Assembly: GCF_035083965.1 (NCBI RefSeq)
Contig: NC_089722.1
Location: 41,062,197 to 41,126,196, forward strand
DNA: 64,000 bases
Source: Branchiostoma lanceolatum
Taxonomy: Eukaryota > Chordata > Leptocardii > Amphioxiformes > Branchiostomatidae
Reading direction: 5' to 3'
Numbering within the stretch: position 1 is the first letter of the stretch; every line of letters begins with the position of its first letter. The translations under genes and the position numbers were made by a program. Shown here piece by piece: positions 15,401 to 24,890 of the stretch. The notes under the pieces are model-generated. The model saw only the letters and a program-made list of their open reading frames with translations, did not search any database and was not told the DNA's origin.

Positions 15401-18400
15401 GATCTGCACGATGCTCTGGTGGCGAGGCTCCTTGGGTTCAGACACGATGTCCACTTCCTCCGGCTCATCCGGCTTTGCAGCCTTCTCCTCAAGCTCACCC
15501 TGGGGTGGGAAATAGTTGTGTGTCAGGAAAGATTATTCTTTTTCAGTTGAAAAGTGATACTAGGTATATGTAAGGTAAGATTTAAAATCCCCATAGTGTG
15601 TAGATATCTCAATGAATATATAACTTACTCAATGCATGCACCCATTTGGAGAGTAGCTCAATTTTGAGAGACAGTGACAAAGTAAGCACACATAATAAAC
15701 TGTACCATAGCAAAACTGCACTTGAACCTCAAACTTGTCATCTGAATAGAATCAAATATCTGTGACTTATATCAAAAGTACTGTCTCTGAGAGCAGTAGT
15801 TCCAGCTTCTTTAGCTGCAAAACCTGAGCATATATTCTACGTTTACACGTTCTCACAAACACTCTTTCTCATAATGTTTTGGATCTCGATTGTGATGGCG
15901 ATGTTAAAAAAAAATTAATTCGTCTGTTACAGAAAGTCCTATCTTTGAATATTGGTCATCATCATCATTTATTTATTTAAGGGTCCCCAGTAGAGCTGGT
16001 ACACGAGTTAAGGTACAGTTCCGGACCTGCACCTGTACCTAAACTACTTGTTCAGAAAATGGTAGATTTTCAATAAGGACAAAAGCATGTTTGAACTGGT
16101 AACAACATAATATTTAATTGTGCTGGGTATTATTTTCATGAAAACACAGATGAAAATTTGACTCCAGCCTTGCAAATGTGCTTTATGTGCTGGAGTATAG
16201 TATTGATGTGGCTTTAGTGCACTACCACGGTAATTTAATTGACTGTACCCGGTACTGTATTTTCACACCCACCTGTTTTTTCTGCAGCTTGCTGATCTGC
16301 TGCTCCACCTTGGCGATCTCCCGGTCCACCCGGTCCATGGACTGGAGAAGCTCCTCCTTCGACAGTTTGGAGGGTGAGTCTTTCCCTCCCCCCTCCTCTA
16401 CACAGGACGGCTGTCGGGAGGGCGACACGGCCTCAAGCTTAGGCACAAGAGCCGAGCCCTGGGGGGAATAGTGTAACATTCATTTATCGTTCATAGATTC
16501 ATCTTTCGACAGCTTGGAGGACAACACTGCCGCAAGCTTAGGAACAAGCAAGAGCAGAGCCCTGGGGGGAATATCGCAACATTTATTCATCGTTTAGACT
16601 CAATTAGAGATTTATCCTTCGACAGTTTGGAGGGCGAGTCTTTCCCTCCCCCCTCCTCTACACAGGACGGTTGTCGGGAGGGCGATACTGCCTCAAGCTT
16701 AGGCACAAATCTAATACAAGGCATCTACTACTTTGTTGTCTTTGTTCTGAAGAGAGTTTACTCCATGCCAGTGGTCAGTCCATACATCATACATGACACC
16801 AACAAATTCCTATGGTCGACAAGGAAACAAATAAAAACAAACAACACTCACCCTCCTGTGGTCGGAGGAATACCCCATGTCTGCCCCAGAGCTCATGGCG
16901 TGCGCGGCCCCTCGGGCCAGGGCCGCCTCATGGCTATCCTGGGGGGCCAGCCGGGGCCGCTTGTGCTGCGGGGCCTCCGACAGCTCCGACTGGGCGTGGT
17001 GCCCCATGTGGTAGGAGGTGTGGCCACGCTCGTACATGTGGCGGGAGTCCGGCATTCTGAAATAAAATGATACAGAAAATCATTGTAGTATTCCCTAAGA
17101 ATGGCCCACGCTACTGCGGCATCGCCAAAAAATTGTTATTCAGCAACATGAAATTATGTAAATTTGTCTGAGTGAGTAAAACCTTATCACAAACCTTACT
17201 GCCTCTTGAATATGACATTCTTTAGCTAACTTAAACAAATACAAAAATCTTTGTTGTATTACATGTTTACAATTTTGAAGTTAGAAACCAGGTTTTGTTC
17301 TACTTCATTTGATGCAATTCGAAAAAAAAAAAACTTCGAGCCATGTAAAACCTCGGAAACAAACTTCATGACTTATCAATATCCCTACATCCTCACCTGT
17401 CCCCACTGGCGGGATGTCCCTGGAACTCCGAGAGGAGCGACGGACGGCGGCGCATCTGTCCAGGCGGCTGGCCCTGAGGCAGGGCGTAGTGCGGCGTGTA
17501 GTCCTGCGGCCTGGCCTGGGGTAAGGTCCGGTACTCACTCACAGTGGACAACTCCTGTAAAACAGGGGTGGAGGAGGGTGTTATAATTACATGTATACAA
17601 CATCACACAAGCCATCTCTAGGTTTTTCTAAAGAGGGGCGCTGCGGCAAGGCGTAGTGTAGTCCTGGGACCTTGCCTGCGGTAATGCCCGGTACTCGCTC
17701 ACAGAGGACAACTCCTGCAACAGACAGGGATGGAGAAGGGTGTTATAATTACATGTATACAACATCACACAAGCCATCTCTAGGTTTTTCTAAAGAGGGG
17801 GGCTGTGGCAAGGCGTAGTGTATTCCTGAGGCCTGGCCTGCTTGAGCGACCGGTACATATACTCACTCACAGTGGACAACTCCTGCAACAGACGGGGATG
17901 GAGAAGGGTGTTATAATTACATGTATACAACATCACACAAGCCATTTCTAGGTTTTTCTAAAGAGGGGCCCTGCGGCAAGGCGTAGTGTAGTCCTGGGAC
18001 CTTGCCTGCGGTAGCGCCCGGTGCGTATACTCACTCACAGTGGACAACTCCTGCAGACATAGGAATGGGGGAGGGTGTTACATGTAGATGTTTTCAACAT
18101 CACACTCACAAGCAAGGGGTTTTTCTAAAGAGAGGAAGGGAGAGGGGCACTGTGGCAGGGCGTAGTGCGGCGTGTAATCCTGCGGCCTGGCTTGGGGTAA
18201 CGCTCGGCAATGCGACCTCATGCTCGTACCACACTTCCCCTTACCCTGGGGAGCAGATTTTCTGACATGCAAAAAATTTATCTGCGGCCACAGTCAGACA
18301 GTTATTTTCCCCCTCAAGAAGACTCTGAGTCAGTATATTCCGTTTTCACTTAAAATCATCTAAAACTCCACATCGGACGGGGGAAAATCCACACAATCTC

Positions 18401-21400
18401 CCTCCATCTTGATCTTGATCGGGTACTGGGCAACACCCCTCTTGTTGGGGTAAAGCGCCCAGGGGGGAGTGTGCTGCACTGTTATTTTCCTCGCAGGTGC
18501 AGGAGCACAGCCTCCTTGAACTTGGGAGGATCGGCTGTGACCGTGACTTCCTGGGGTAAAGAGTTCCAGTCTCTCACAGTTTGAGGGTAAAATGAATATC
18601 TATAACAGTCTTTGTGAAATGGTAGAGTCTTGTATGAATTTTGATTTGAGTGTCGCGATTGGTGCGGTGCAGGCCTCAAAAGAGTTTCGCTCCATCACAA
18701 TTTACAAGTTTTTCTGGAAAAAAACCTGCAAGACATTCAATTTGGATCTTGAATAAAGCAGATCAGAGTACCTGACTGTACACTGTACCACTGGTTACAT
18801 GTAGATATTACATAAAACTTCCAGGATTAGGCCACATTTTGGAGCAGTCTGTAGAACCTGATCCATTCACCGGCCCTTTCATGAGATAGAACTGAGACGT
18901 GAATATCAAACTGTCACACTAGTGTCAGTCCCAGCATACCACGATGTAAGCCCTTGAGTCTAAGCCAAAAGCTGTCCGTTCTAAATACACTCTAGCCCTT
19001 AGCGATAGCCCTTAAGAGTTGAGGAACCATAGCTAGCTTTTTTTTACTGCCCAACCAGTAAAGGAAGGAACTGGTGTGTTACAGTAACTTACACCTCAAG
19101 CTAGTTTACTGGTTGTGCGATGCAGACAACCTACAAAAGCTATGTGTACATACTTCTATGTGGAGCCGCCATTCAAAAGATTTCTGGTATAAAGTTCACA
19201 GAAGGTACTAGTAATCATGGCTATTGTTCGAGAAATGTACTTCTATGTGCAGTTATCATTCAAAAGATTCTGGCATAAAGTTCACAGAAGTTATAATGAT
19301 GGCCATTGTCCAAGAAACGTGGCTAGCAGCTCGCTGAGTAAAAAAGCTATGTTAGTATGTGGAGCTGCCATTCAAATTATTCCAGTATCAAGTTCACAGA
19401 AGGTGATCATGGCTATTGTCCAAGAAACGTGGCTAGCAGCTCGCTGAGTAAAAAAGCTATGTGTACATGCAGTCCTGTTCTTCTATGTGGAGTTGCCATT
19501 CAAATTATTCCAGTTTAAAGTTCACAGAAAGTGATCATGGCTTTTGTCCAAGAAACGTGGCTAGCAGCTCGCTGAGTACATGTACAAAAGCTATGGTACT
19601 AGTATGTGTACATGCAGTCATGTACTTCTATGTGGAGCTGCCATTCAAATTATTCCAGTATAAAGTTCACAGAAGGTGATCATGGCTTTTGTCCAAGAAA
19701 CGTGGCTAGCAGCTTGCTAAGTACAAAAGCTATGTGTACATATTGAGGTCTTGTACATATGGAGTTGCCACTCAAATTAGTCCAGTATAAAGTTCACAGA
19801 AGGTAATGATGGCTTTTGTCCAAGAAACGTGGCTAGAAGCTCGCTGAGTACACACTCCATGCTGGCAGGTGACCTGGGATAGCACTCGTTTGGTTAGGGT
19901 CCAGGACCTTGAGGTTTACTTTTCATCATCAAATCGTATAGTCACACTCGTTAAAAGTATAAGTTACTAGGGAGGGCTGGGAAGAAACCTTGCATCTGAC
20001 AACATTCATTCCCTGAAACTGTGTGCTACTTCTTACAAGGGTACAGGCTAGGCTTTCTACACAGATTCTGTTTTCATCATGTTCATATTCCAATGTCAGG
20101 TAGTGTAATTCAAAACTTAGAATCACTTTTCTAATTCGAAAGCATGCTGTCAAATGTTGTATTACATGTATGTACACAATGAAGCTTCATACACATTTTC
20201 AGAAGGACTGAGCCTATTTGGCAAAGTGCAAACCTCCAGAAAAATGCACAAAACACGACAAAAATATGTATGCTCAAAACATGCCCGACTGCTACATCTG
20301 CTGGGAGACTAGACTCACTGCCTTTATGTTACATGCAAGTTCTAGCCCTTTTGTACTATCGTCTGGCTAGTTGAGAAGCCCTGGCTGTAGGTTTTTTTGT
20401 ATATATTATACCAGGTGTTTTTCTAGAAAAACATTGCAAGGGAGAGCATTGCAAATGCAAGGGAGCGAAGCTACCAAGCGGAGGGATGGTGGAACCCCCA
20501 ATTGCACAGCATGGAGTTTTAGAGACTTTTAAATTAGAATGGGGCCTTCTTTCACTTCTTGAGGTGTAAATTACTGTCAGACAGGTCACAGTTGAAGACT
20601 GCAGCCACATGCAGATATGTGACCTAGAAGCATCCCTGGTCAATCAGAATTTTATGCTTGTCAGAGAATCTGCTCCCCAGGGTAAGGGGGTCCATGGTCA
20701 GGGCATGTGTCCCTGTTCCCCTCTTTAGATGAACCCCTGTATACACTGATACAACTGAATACATTTAAATGCTATCGTCGGATCTACCACTACCAGGATT
20801 TATCTCAATGGACTTGAATAGCAAATTTAAGTACATAATGAAATGTGACAACCCATGCATGGTATACATCGAGAAGTATATCAAAGAATGTCTAGACGTT
20901 AGAAACTCCTCCAATAAAATCCCATTGTCATCCCATACGACTACACCATATTGTATAAGATAGACTGATTAGCCTAATAGAATCTATGTACCAGTGAATG
21001 CCATACTTTGCACCTTGTACAATTGTTGTGCAATAAAGTTATTATTACTATCATTATTATTTAAATCAAATTAAGTCTTACCTGTCCATGGTGTGTTCTC
21101 TGCCCGTGCACTGCGTACACCGGGGTGGCGTACTGACTCGTTCCCAGCACGAACCGGCTCTGCTCCGGGCCGTTCTGGTACGGGGGCTGCACGCGGACCG
21201 ACGAGGACGGACTGGGTAGGCGGTGGCGCTTGAACGGCGGCGACCCCTCGTAAGGGGGGCCGTTCTGACCCCTGGGGATAAAGGTCAAAGTGTAAGTCAT
21301 TGACAGAAGGGGTGCTATCATCATAATTAATGGTCTGCTAGCAACAGAGTTCGTGGGCATAGAATTATAACAATAGCGAAACAGTTTTAAAAATGAACTA

Positions 21401-22606
21401 CCAATGAGAGCCAAGTATAGAATGGAAACAGAAAAACAGAACAGTTTTGATTGGTACAACTGAACATCAAAAATTTGCCCACAGCGGGGAGATATCCGTG
21501 AAAACCGTATAATTCAAACTTAAAAATGCAGCAAACATTTCAACATTTGCTTCCTGAAAAAGCTACATGTAGGAAATCTTTGCACTATAAATAAGCTGCC
21601 CTTAATTCCGCCCATATATAATTATAACTGTTGCTCAAAACTAGCAATTGATACAGCATACACTGAATTTCACAATGTCACTTTACAATTAAAAATTGCT
21701 TTACATTATTGTAATCATTATTGTAATCATTCACTCGTGCCTGTGCAGTTTGACAAATAATGATGATGGATGAATTAGAGAACAAGTCAGAAAAAGAGAA
21801 GTATAAAATAATCATAAGGAGAAAAATATAACAAATTTGCAATGATAAAAAGTCTTCTTTGAGTTTGAGTCCGAAGGACAATATCAAAACTAAACGTCCA
21901 CACTTAAATGATAGTAAAATCTAATTCCCTTATCCCTAAATTGAAAGAAAATAGATCAATTTTTGGTCGTCCATATCCTTAGTTGATGACACACTCTCCA
22001 TGTTACAATTCTAAAACACAAAACGTTACAAAAAACTAAAAGGGACTGACAAAATTAAAAGCTTCAAAGCTTTAGCCGTCCTTATAAAACTACGTGAATA
22101 ATAAGAAGATCTGTTCCCCAAGTCTACATCTTGAACATCTCTGTCTCTAGACGGGGAAGTTGGCCTTTGGCAGATTTCAGTAAACCACAGTCGCTAGAAA
22201 ATTTATGGTTATTTTCTTAAGATCAAATTTATTATTTCCCCCTTAGAAAGTAACTCTGCTCGCAAATGTTCCTATGAAAGTCAAATAACAGAGTTTAGAT
22301 CTGAAAAAGTTAAAGCTGGGTGTTTGACACAAGTTTCTAAAGCACAAATAGAGAAGCCGGGATTCTGTCAAGGCTAACTGTGCGATCTGTCGCCATTTTT
22401 TCGCGGGTGGATTTTGCGATGTCTCGGCGAAGAAATCGGGCGATTTTTCGCAACAAATCTCGACATCCTAACATTCAAACTCCCACCATAGCAATCCTGT
22501 GGTAGTTTTGTGCACAAATGTTGGGCGAAAGCGGGGAAAATTTGCGTAAAAGAGGGTAAAATATCGGTAAGAAAACGAACCTGTCGTTCGGCTGTCGCGA
22601 TGCCAT
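475..22606 (-). CDS. NCOR1: Nuclear receptor corepressor, NCOR1/NCOR2 (SMRT) type; 5' part of gene
   Basis: Nuclear scaffold that links unliganded nuclear receptors to HDAC3. Coding exons in transcript order: 22581-22606, 21082-21271, 17397-17554, 16852-17056, 16273-16458, 15383-15499, 15002-15058, 14813-14865, 14374-14440, 13925-14010, 13380-13466, 9179-9269, 8290-8468, 7535-7589, 7150-7260, 6656-6699, 6259-6329, 5175-5364, 4523-4638, 3620-3742, 1647-1837, 475-597. All have GT/AG borders, and phases join without a break (842 codons). Visible landmarks: [10 protein letters not shown] (about residue 160), the GPS2/TBL1-binding coiled coil with [16 protein letters not shown] (about 222-255), the deacetylase-activating region plus SANT1 (about 455-545), and SANT2 starting [11 protein letters not shown] (about 742-790). 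An acidic Ser/Glu stretch follows. Between the SANT domains lie ten cysteines (605-709), a possible zinc-binding region. The gene continues past position 1, so the receptor-interaction motifs are not seen. Family identity is secure; invertebrates are expected to have one gene for the vertebrate pair. Confidence 0.93.
850..878. repeat. Poly-G run in NCOR intron
   Basis: About 29 consecutive G on the plus strand. Length is unreliable in any sequencing technology; no function is inferred. Confidence 0.8.
1306..1625 (-). mobile_element. 3' end of a non-LTR retrotransposon (minus strand)
   Basis: On the minus strand the segment has a short GC-rich hairpin (arms GGGGAGGCC and GGCCTCCCC near 1366-1405) and ends in repeated AATAAAC units, the kind of simple tail many LINEs carry. 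A similar AATAAAC tail occurs on the plus strand at 48640-48668. No open reading frame is left. Clade not assigned. Confidence 0.4.
1838..3365. other. NCOR intron, low-complexity AT-rich, nothing coding
   Basis: A diffuse duplicated block is visible (about 2500-2660 against 2660-2840, sharing an ATTCAATGTCAAA start and a GGCAGCTG end). A short ATCAC repeat lies at 2290-2315. No gene or RNA recognised. Confidence 0.5.
3370..3575. repeat. 15-bp minisatellite (TTTTTCTTCTTGAAA unit)
   Basis: About a dozen imperfect head-to-tail copies of a 15-bp unit lie just downstream of the NCOR exon at 3620-3742. Read on the minus strand it gives a KKKNF pentapeptide repeat, but it lies beyond a good splice donor (GTACAC at 3614-3619), so translation is unlikely. 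Confidence 0.85.
3690..4235 (-). repeat. Three tandem copies of an exon 5' edge plus about 140 bp of upstream intron
   Basis: The start of the NCOR exon at 3620-3742 and the intron before it are repeated at about 3872-4050 and 4055-4235. Each copy keeps the acceptor region and the first roughly 40 coding bases, then runs into intron-like sequence. The outer copies are truncated and have no matching donor, so only the 3620-3742 copy is a plausible exon. Confidence 0.75.
5405..5812. mobile_element. MITE, family A, copy 1 (TIR CAGGGCTCGAAAT)
   Basis: Imperfect terminal inverted repeats (CAGG(G)CTCGAAAT at the left, ATTTCGAGCCCTG at the right). Inner ends are rich in the palindrome-like GGTGCACC. 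Flanks CCATAT and CATAC suggest a target duplication of about 5 bp. Two more copies lie at 9358-9720 and 47858-48298. There is no coding capacity. It sits in an NCOR intron. Confidence 0.75.
7590..8289 (-). repeat. NCOR intron with two partial copies of the SANT1 exon edge
   Basis: Segments at about 7960-8020 and 8128-8180 repeat the 3' end of the exon at 8290-8468 (region encoding [14 protein letters not shown]) together with its donor flank. The inner copy is closer, the outer has indels. Neither is needed to keep the frame, and each lacks a matching acceptor. Confidence 0.7.
8880..9178. repeat. Tandem duplication, about 170 bp, beside an NCOR exon
   Basis: Two similar blocks (about 8890-8995 and 9040-9165) share TTTCTATAATGCAGTACTTG and later TTTCCTGTTTAGACTTAGAA. 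The second copy abuts the donor of the exon at 9179-9269. Non-coding. Confidence 0.7.
9358..9720. mobile_element. MITE, family A, copy 2, with a nested insertion
   Basis: Starts CAGGGCTCGAAAT and ends ATTTCGAGCCCTG. It is flanked on both sides by ATTGG, a clear 5-bp target duplication. Positions about 9436-9500 differ from the other copies and match the sequence beside the foldback repeat at 49395-49440 (AAACTCCAAATATCC and TTCTACCAACC), so a second element has inserted or recombined into this copy. Confidence 0.75.
9778..9950. repeat. Foldback repeat with degenerate hammerhead-like motif
   Basis: Contains both arms of the repeat seen singly at 60-185 and 51240-51370. A degenerate core at 9876-9910 reads CTAATGA, a 5-bp stem and GAAATGTC, so it would not be expected to cleave. 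Confidence 0.4.
10765..10848. repeat. Short palindromic element, 16-bp perfect arms
   Basis: AACTGTTCATATCAGG at 10765-10780 is the exact reverse complement of 10833-10848, with a 52-base centre. Likely a MITE remnant in an NCOR intron; no flanking duplication was identified. Confidence 0.7.
10849..13379. other. Long NCOR intron, remainder
   Basis: No coding sequence recognised. A duplicated segment of about 60 bp (CAATTTTGCACAATTTTT with downstream GGCAAGCAAATAC) occurs at about 12045-12105 and 12120-12170. Confidence 0.45.
14020..14305. mobile_element. Two tRNA-derived SINEs in opposite orientation
   Basis: Plus strand from about 14020: a tRNA-like head with B-box-like GAGTTCAAATCCC and then TGTGCCCTTCGGAAGGCACTT, the same body motif as the other SINEs in this window. 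Minus strand from about 14305 down to 14195: a second head with GGTTCAAACCCC and a body motif CTTGGGAAAGG. Facing copies could fold into an RNA hairpin in the NCOR pre-mRNA. Confidence 0.65.
15215..15262 (-). repeat. Partial copy of NCOR exon 15383-15499
   Basis: Repeats the 3' end of the exon (region encoding [11 protein letters not shown]) and its donor with a few substitutions. The copy has no acceptor of its own and is probably not spliced. Confidence 0.65.
15500..16272. other. NCOR intron; fragment related to the 57.7-58.2 kb element
   Basis: Positions about 16000-16050 (TTCCGGACCTGCACCTGTACC region) resemble the start of the hAT-like MITE at 57746-58200. Otherwise nothing recognised. 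Confidence 0.4.
16495..16720 (-). repeat. Two partial copies of NCOR exon 16273-16458
   Basis: About 16618-16710 repeats the first roughly 90 coding bases of the exon with about four substitutions, and about 16500-16575 repeats a shorter, more altered part. The nearer copy keeps the GGCTCTGCTCTTG-like start and a CCCCAG acceptor. Neither has an exon 3' end, so they are broken duplicates. Confidence 0.7.
17635..18225 (-). repeat. Array of four partial copies of NCOR exon 17397-17554
   Basis: Copies at about 17640-17720, 17800-17890, 17960-18055 and 18145-18210 match the exon start ([19 protein letters not shown] region) and its acceptor flank. Three of them share the same 7-base deletion after GACTACAC, which shifts the frame and brings an early stop. 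The most distal copy lacks that deletion but has lost its acceptor. The pattern implies one damaged copy was then amplified. Confidence 0.75.
18480..18700 (-). mobile_element. 5'-truncated non-LTR retrotransposon (reverse transcriptase C-terminus)
   Basis: On the minus strand an open stretch ends with [18 protein letters not shown] and a short tail before its stop, the typical C-terminal block of CR1/L2/jockey-like LINE reverse transcriptases (FFPRTIREWNSLP type). Only the last 65 or so residues remain. It lies in an NCOR intron and has no catalytic motif left. Confidence 0.7.
19135..19860. repeat. Tandem repeat, about six units of 110-130 bp
   Basis: Each unit contains TTCTATGTGGAGCTGCCATT, then TATAAAGTTCACAGAAGG, then CCAAGAAACGTGGCTAGCAG. 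Units differ by small indels. Non-coding satellite-like array in an NCOR intron. Confidence 0.85.
20760..21061 (+). mobile_element. 5'-truncated LINE 3' end (plus strand)
   Basis: A short open frame to 20963 ends with [13 protein letters not shown], which resembles the extreme C-terminus of RTE/CR1-like reverse transcriptases. The following 3' UTR ends in AATAAAGTTATTATTAC and ATT repeats, a usual LINE tail. Assignment rests on the tail and weak similarity. Confidence 0.45.
21272..22580. other. First NCOR intron, nothing recognised
   Basis: AT-rich with no coding sequence, repeat family or RNA that I can name. Confidence 0.5.
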
Positions 22607-22650
22607 CTCAGCTCCGAACGGCGGCCATCTTGGGTATGACGTCACGGCGG
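22607..22650 (-). promoter_or_regulatory. NCOR proximal promoter/5' UTR with CRE and YY1-like sites and a uORF
   Basis: Just upstream of the NCOR start codon (22604-22606) the sequence has a perfect CRE/ATF palindrome TGACGTCA at 22637-22644 and, on the gene strand, AAGATGGCCGCC, which resembles a YY1 site of the kind found at TATA-less housekeeping promoters. The ATG inside the YY1-like site opens a six-codon reading frame that stops one base before the main ATG, so it could act as a uORF if it lies in the transcript. No TATA box was seen. Transcription start is inferred, not seen. Confidence 0.45.
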
Positions 22651-23459
22651 GAAGCAGAGGATCCTGGGAAGTTCCAAATGTGAGACGTTCGGGGGAAAGT
22701 GAAAAAGTGTGGCGTATTTTCTTCGCCATAACTTTGTAAAACTGTCTTAAAGATTGTAGAATTCATCTCTATCATATTCTAGAGGCTCTTTAAAAATGTC
22801 TAGTAGGTTACAGAGACTCCTGAAGGAGCTGAAACAGACCGTTGACAGTGATTAATGATGGTATGTCGTGCAGCTATGTACCCAGATCAAGGATGTCCAG
22901 TGGGGACACCTGGCGAATCGCATGCAAACTACATGGCGTTGGAACATTGCATTGATTGCAAGTACAAAATGTATTATAATATTCAAAGTTTAGTTTTGTC
23001 TAGCCTGACTAAACCATGCTTCTAGCCCTTCCATATAATTTAGGCCCCTAGAAGCTTTTAGGAGGTCCTAATATTGTAAAATAATTTTTTTTCACTTAAA
23101 AGTTTCACTTGTCCAGTTTTTGCACATGTCCTTGTCTACCCCCCTTTCTACCCTCTGTTTGCACCTGTTACTAACATTTAGCGCAGCTGCTAATAATCCG
23201 CCGAAAGGCGGGCTGAGCAGTACCGAAGAAGAAGAAGAGTAATTACTAAAATTGAATTAAATTAAAGTTAATTTTGACTATGCATTCTGGCTGATTTGCC
23301 ATGAAGAACATCTGAAGATTATCAATTTCAGCGTTACAGTTTTTTTTTTTTTTTGCTCAGAATTTCTCTGGAATGAGGAATTGCTCCAGAGTATTAGGTC
23401 AACACGAAGTCATAATATTGTTTAACAGTGGGGTTCAAGTGCCACTAACTGACCTAACT

Positions 23460-23560
23460 GGTCCAGACCTTCTAGCCTAGTGGTTAGTGCATTGAGTTCA
23501 TGGGTTGGTGGCCTGGGTTGGAATCCCGGGAGCCAGGAAACTGTATTACTCGCCTCTTGT
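23460..23560 (+). mobile_element. tRNA-derived SINE head
   Basis: CTAGCCTAGTGGTTAGTGCA resembles a tRNA A-box region, and GGTTGGAATCCCGG a B box one base off consensus. The body with the CCCTTGGGAAAGGCAC motif is missing, so this is a truncated SINE rather than a tRNA gene. Confidence 0.6.
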
Positions 23561-23563
23561 AAA

Positions 23564-23667
23564 AACGTGATCTTCACCTCCTGTATTATTTCATTTACCC
23601 GCCCTACCTATCCCGCAGGTAGGGTAGGGCGGGTAAATGAAATAATACAGGAGGTGAAGATCACGTT
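23564..23667. repeat. Perfect 45-bp inverted repeat with 14-base loop
   Basis: Positions 23564-23608 are the exact reverse complement of 23623-23667. The arms begin AACGTGATCTTCACC and end GCCCTACC. No mismatch, no obvious target duplication, and no coding content. It could be a young foldback element, an RNA hairpin locus, or a cloning or assembly foldback artefact. Confidence 0.9.
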
Positions 23668-23699
23668 GAATAGTCAAGAAGAAAATGATGAATGACGTC

Positions 23700-24357
23700 A
23701 TTAACATGGGCGAAACCATTTGACGAATAAAACAGGGTCCTTCGTAACCAATTACCCAGGATGCCCACCGTGGTGGTCATCATTACACCATTACACCATC
23801 AGTTACAACACTGGGAAGTCTCGGCATCTGTTGGCACATTTTATTCACCACATCACAGATTACTTCAGATTGGTACAAAATATCACAGTAGAAGTGAAGT
23901 GGGATCTCTGTGACAATCCACAAAGATTGCATGTCTACTAGAACAAGTCGAGTTTGTACAGTTTTGGTCTTAATTCAAGATCATGTTCTATAAATTGTGC
24001 TGCAAGACCTAAAAGTAAAACAAGCTACTCACTGCACCATGACAAGATGATCATTCTGAATAACTAGAATTATAAATGTGCTGGACTGTGATACTAATAT
24101 AACTAGGTGATTTAGTAAAATACAAAGATTTCTTGAAGAAATTCCAACTATAAAGTAACATGTCCTGGGAATGTTGTAGTATTGTTTGTTTAACTTTCTG
24201 TAGGCTCTTCATTCCATTCATGGTAAAAACAATTTGCCACTAAATCATATGTTAGATGACATATGTAACATAAAGTGTCAACAACATTTATAAAACAAAG
24301 TCCTAGGAAACCCTGGGGTTCTACTGTAATTGACCCCTGATCTTTGACCTGACCTCC
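23700..24357. other. Intergenic, nothing recognised
   Basis: AT-rich sequence between the NCOR promoter and the orphan exon at 24358-24472; no gene or repeat family identified. Confidence 0.45.
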
Positions 24358-24472
24358 CTACTCCCTTAATTTATTTTCTAGCTGCAGGAGTTTCTGGTAG
24401 AACTGCTCGGCTGTTGCCAGGTTGATGTCCAGTTTCTCCCTGTCCTCGTAGGCCGTCCCCCACACATTACAC
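24358..24472 (-). CDS. Candidate terminal exon, coiled-coil-like C-terminus
   Basis: An acceptor (CACCAGCAG) is followed by an open frame of 37 codons ending in TAG at 24358-24360. It contains YEDREKLDINLATAEQF and ends NKLRE, an amphipathic helix-like tail. I do not recognise the protein. The NLR gene just upstream has a GTGAGT at 26035-26040 overlapping its stop codon. If used as a donor, that site would join this exon in frame after the last LRR, replacing the stop. The donor is weak (ACA before GT), so the exon may instead belong to an unseen gene or be dead. Confidence 0.3.
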
Positions 24473-24890
24473 CTGCTGGTGTACTTACACAGGGGTCCAG
24501 ACTGGAGGGCACCTGTCGGGACAGCCACACCTGTAAAAAACACACCTGTTAGCACACCTGTTAGCACACCTGTGGTCCCCACACCTTACACCTGCTGGTG
24601 TACTTACACAGGGGTCCAGACTGGAGGGCACCTGTCGGGACAGCCACACCTATAACAAACACACCTGTTAGCACACCTGTGGTCCCCACACTTTACACCT
24701 GCTGGTGTACTTACACAGGGGTCCAGACTGGAGGGCACCTGTCGGGACAGCCACACCTGTAACAAACACACCTGTTAGCACACCTGTGGTCCCCCACACC
24801 TTACACCTGCTGGTGTACTTACACAGGGGGTCCAGACTGGAGGGCACCTGTCGGGACAGCCACACCTTCAAAACCTGTAAAAGAACACAC
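24473..24890 (-). repeat. Tandem array of four units of about 115 bp, each with a mini-exon-like core
   Basis: Each unit contains, on the minus strand, an acceptor-like TTACAG, a core starting GTGTGGCTGTCCCGACAG of about 42 bases, and a donor-like GTAAGT. Spacers are made of CACACCTGTTAG-type repeats. The most upstream core has one extra C, which changes the frame relative to the others. It lies just upstream of the candidate terminal exon. Confidence 0.7.
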
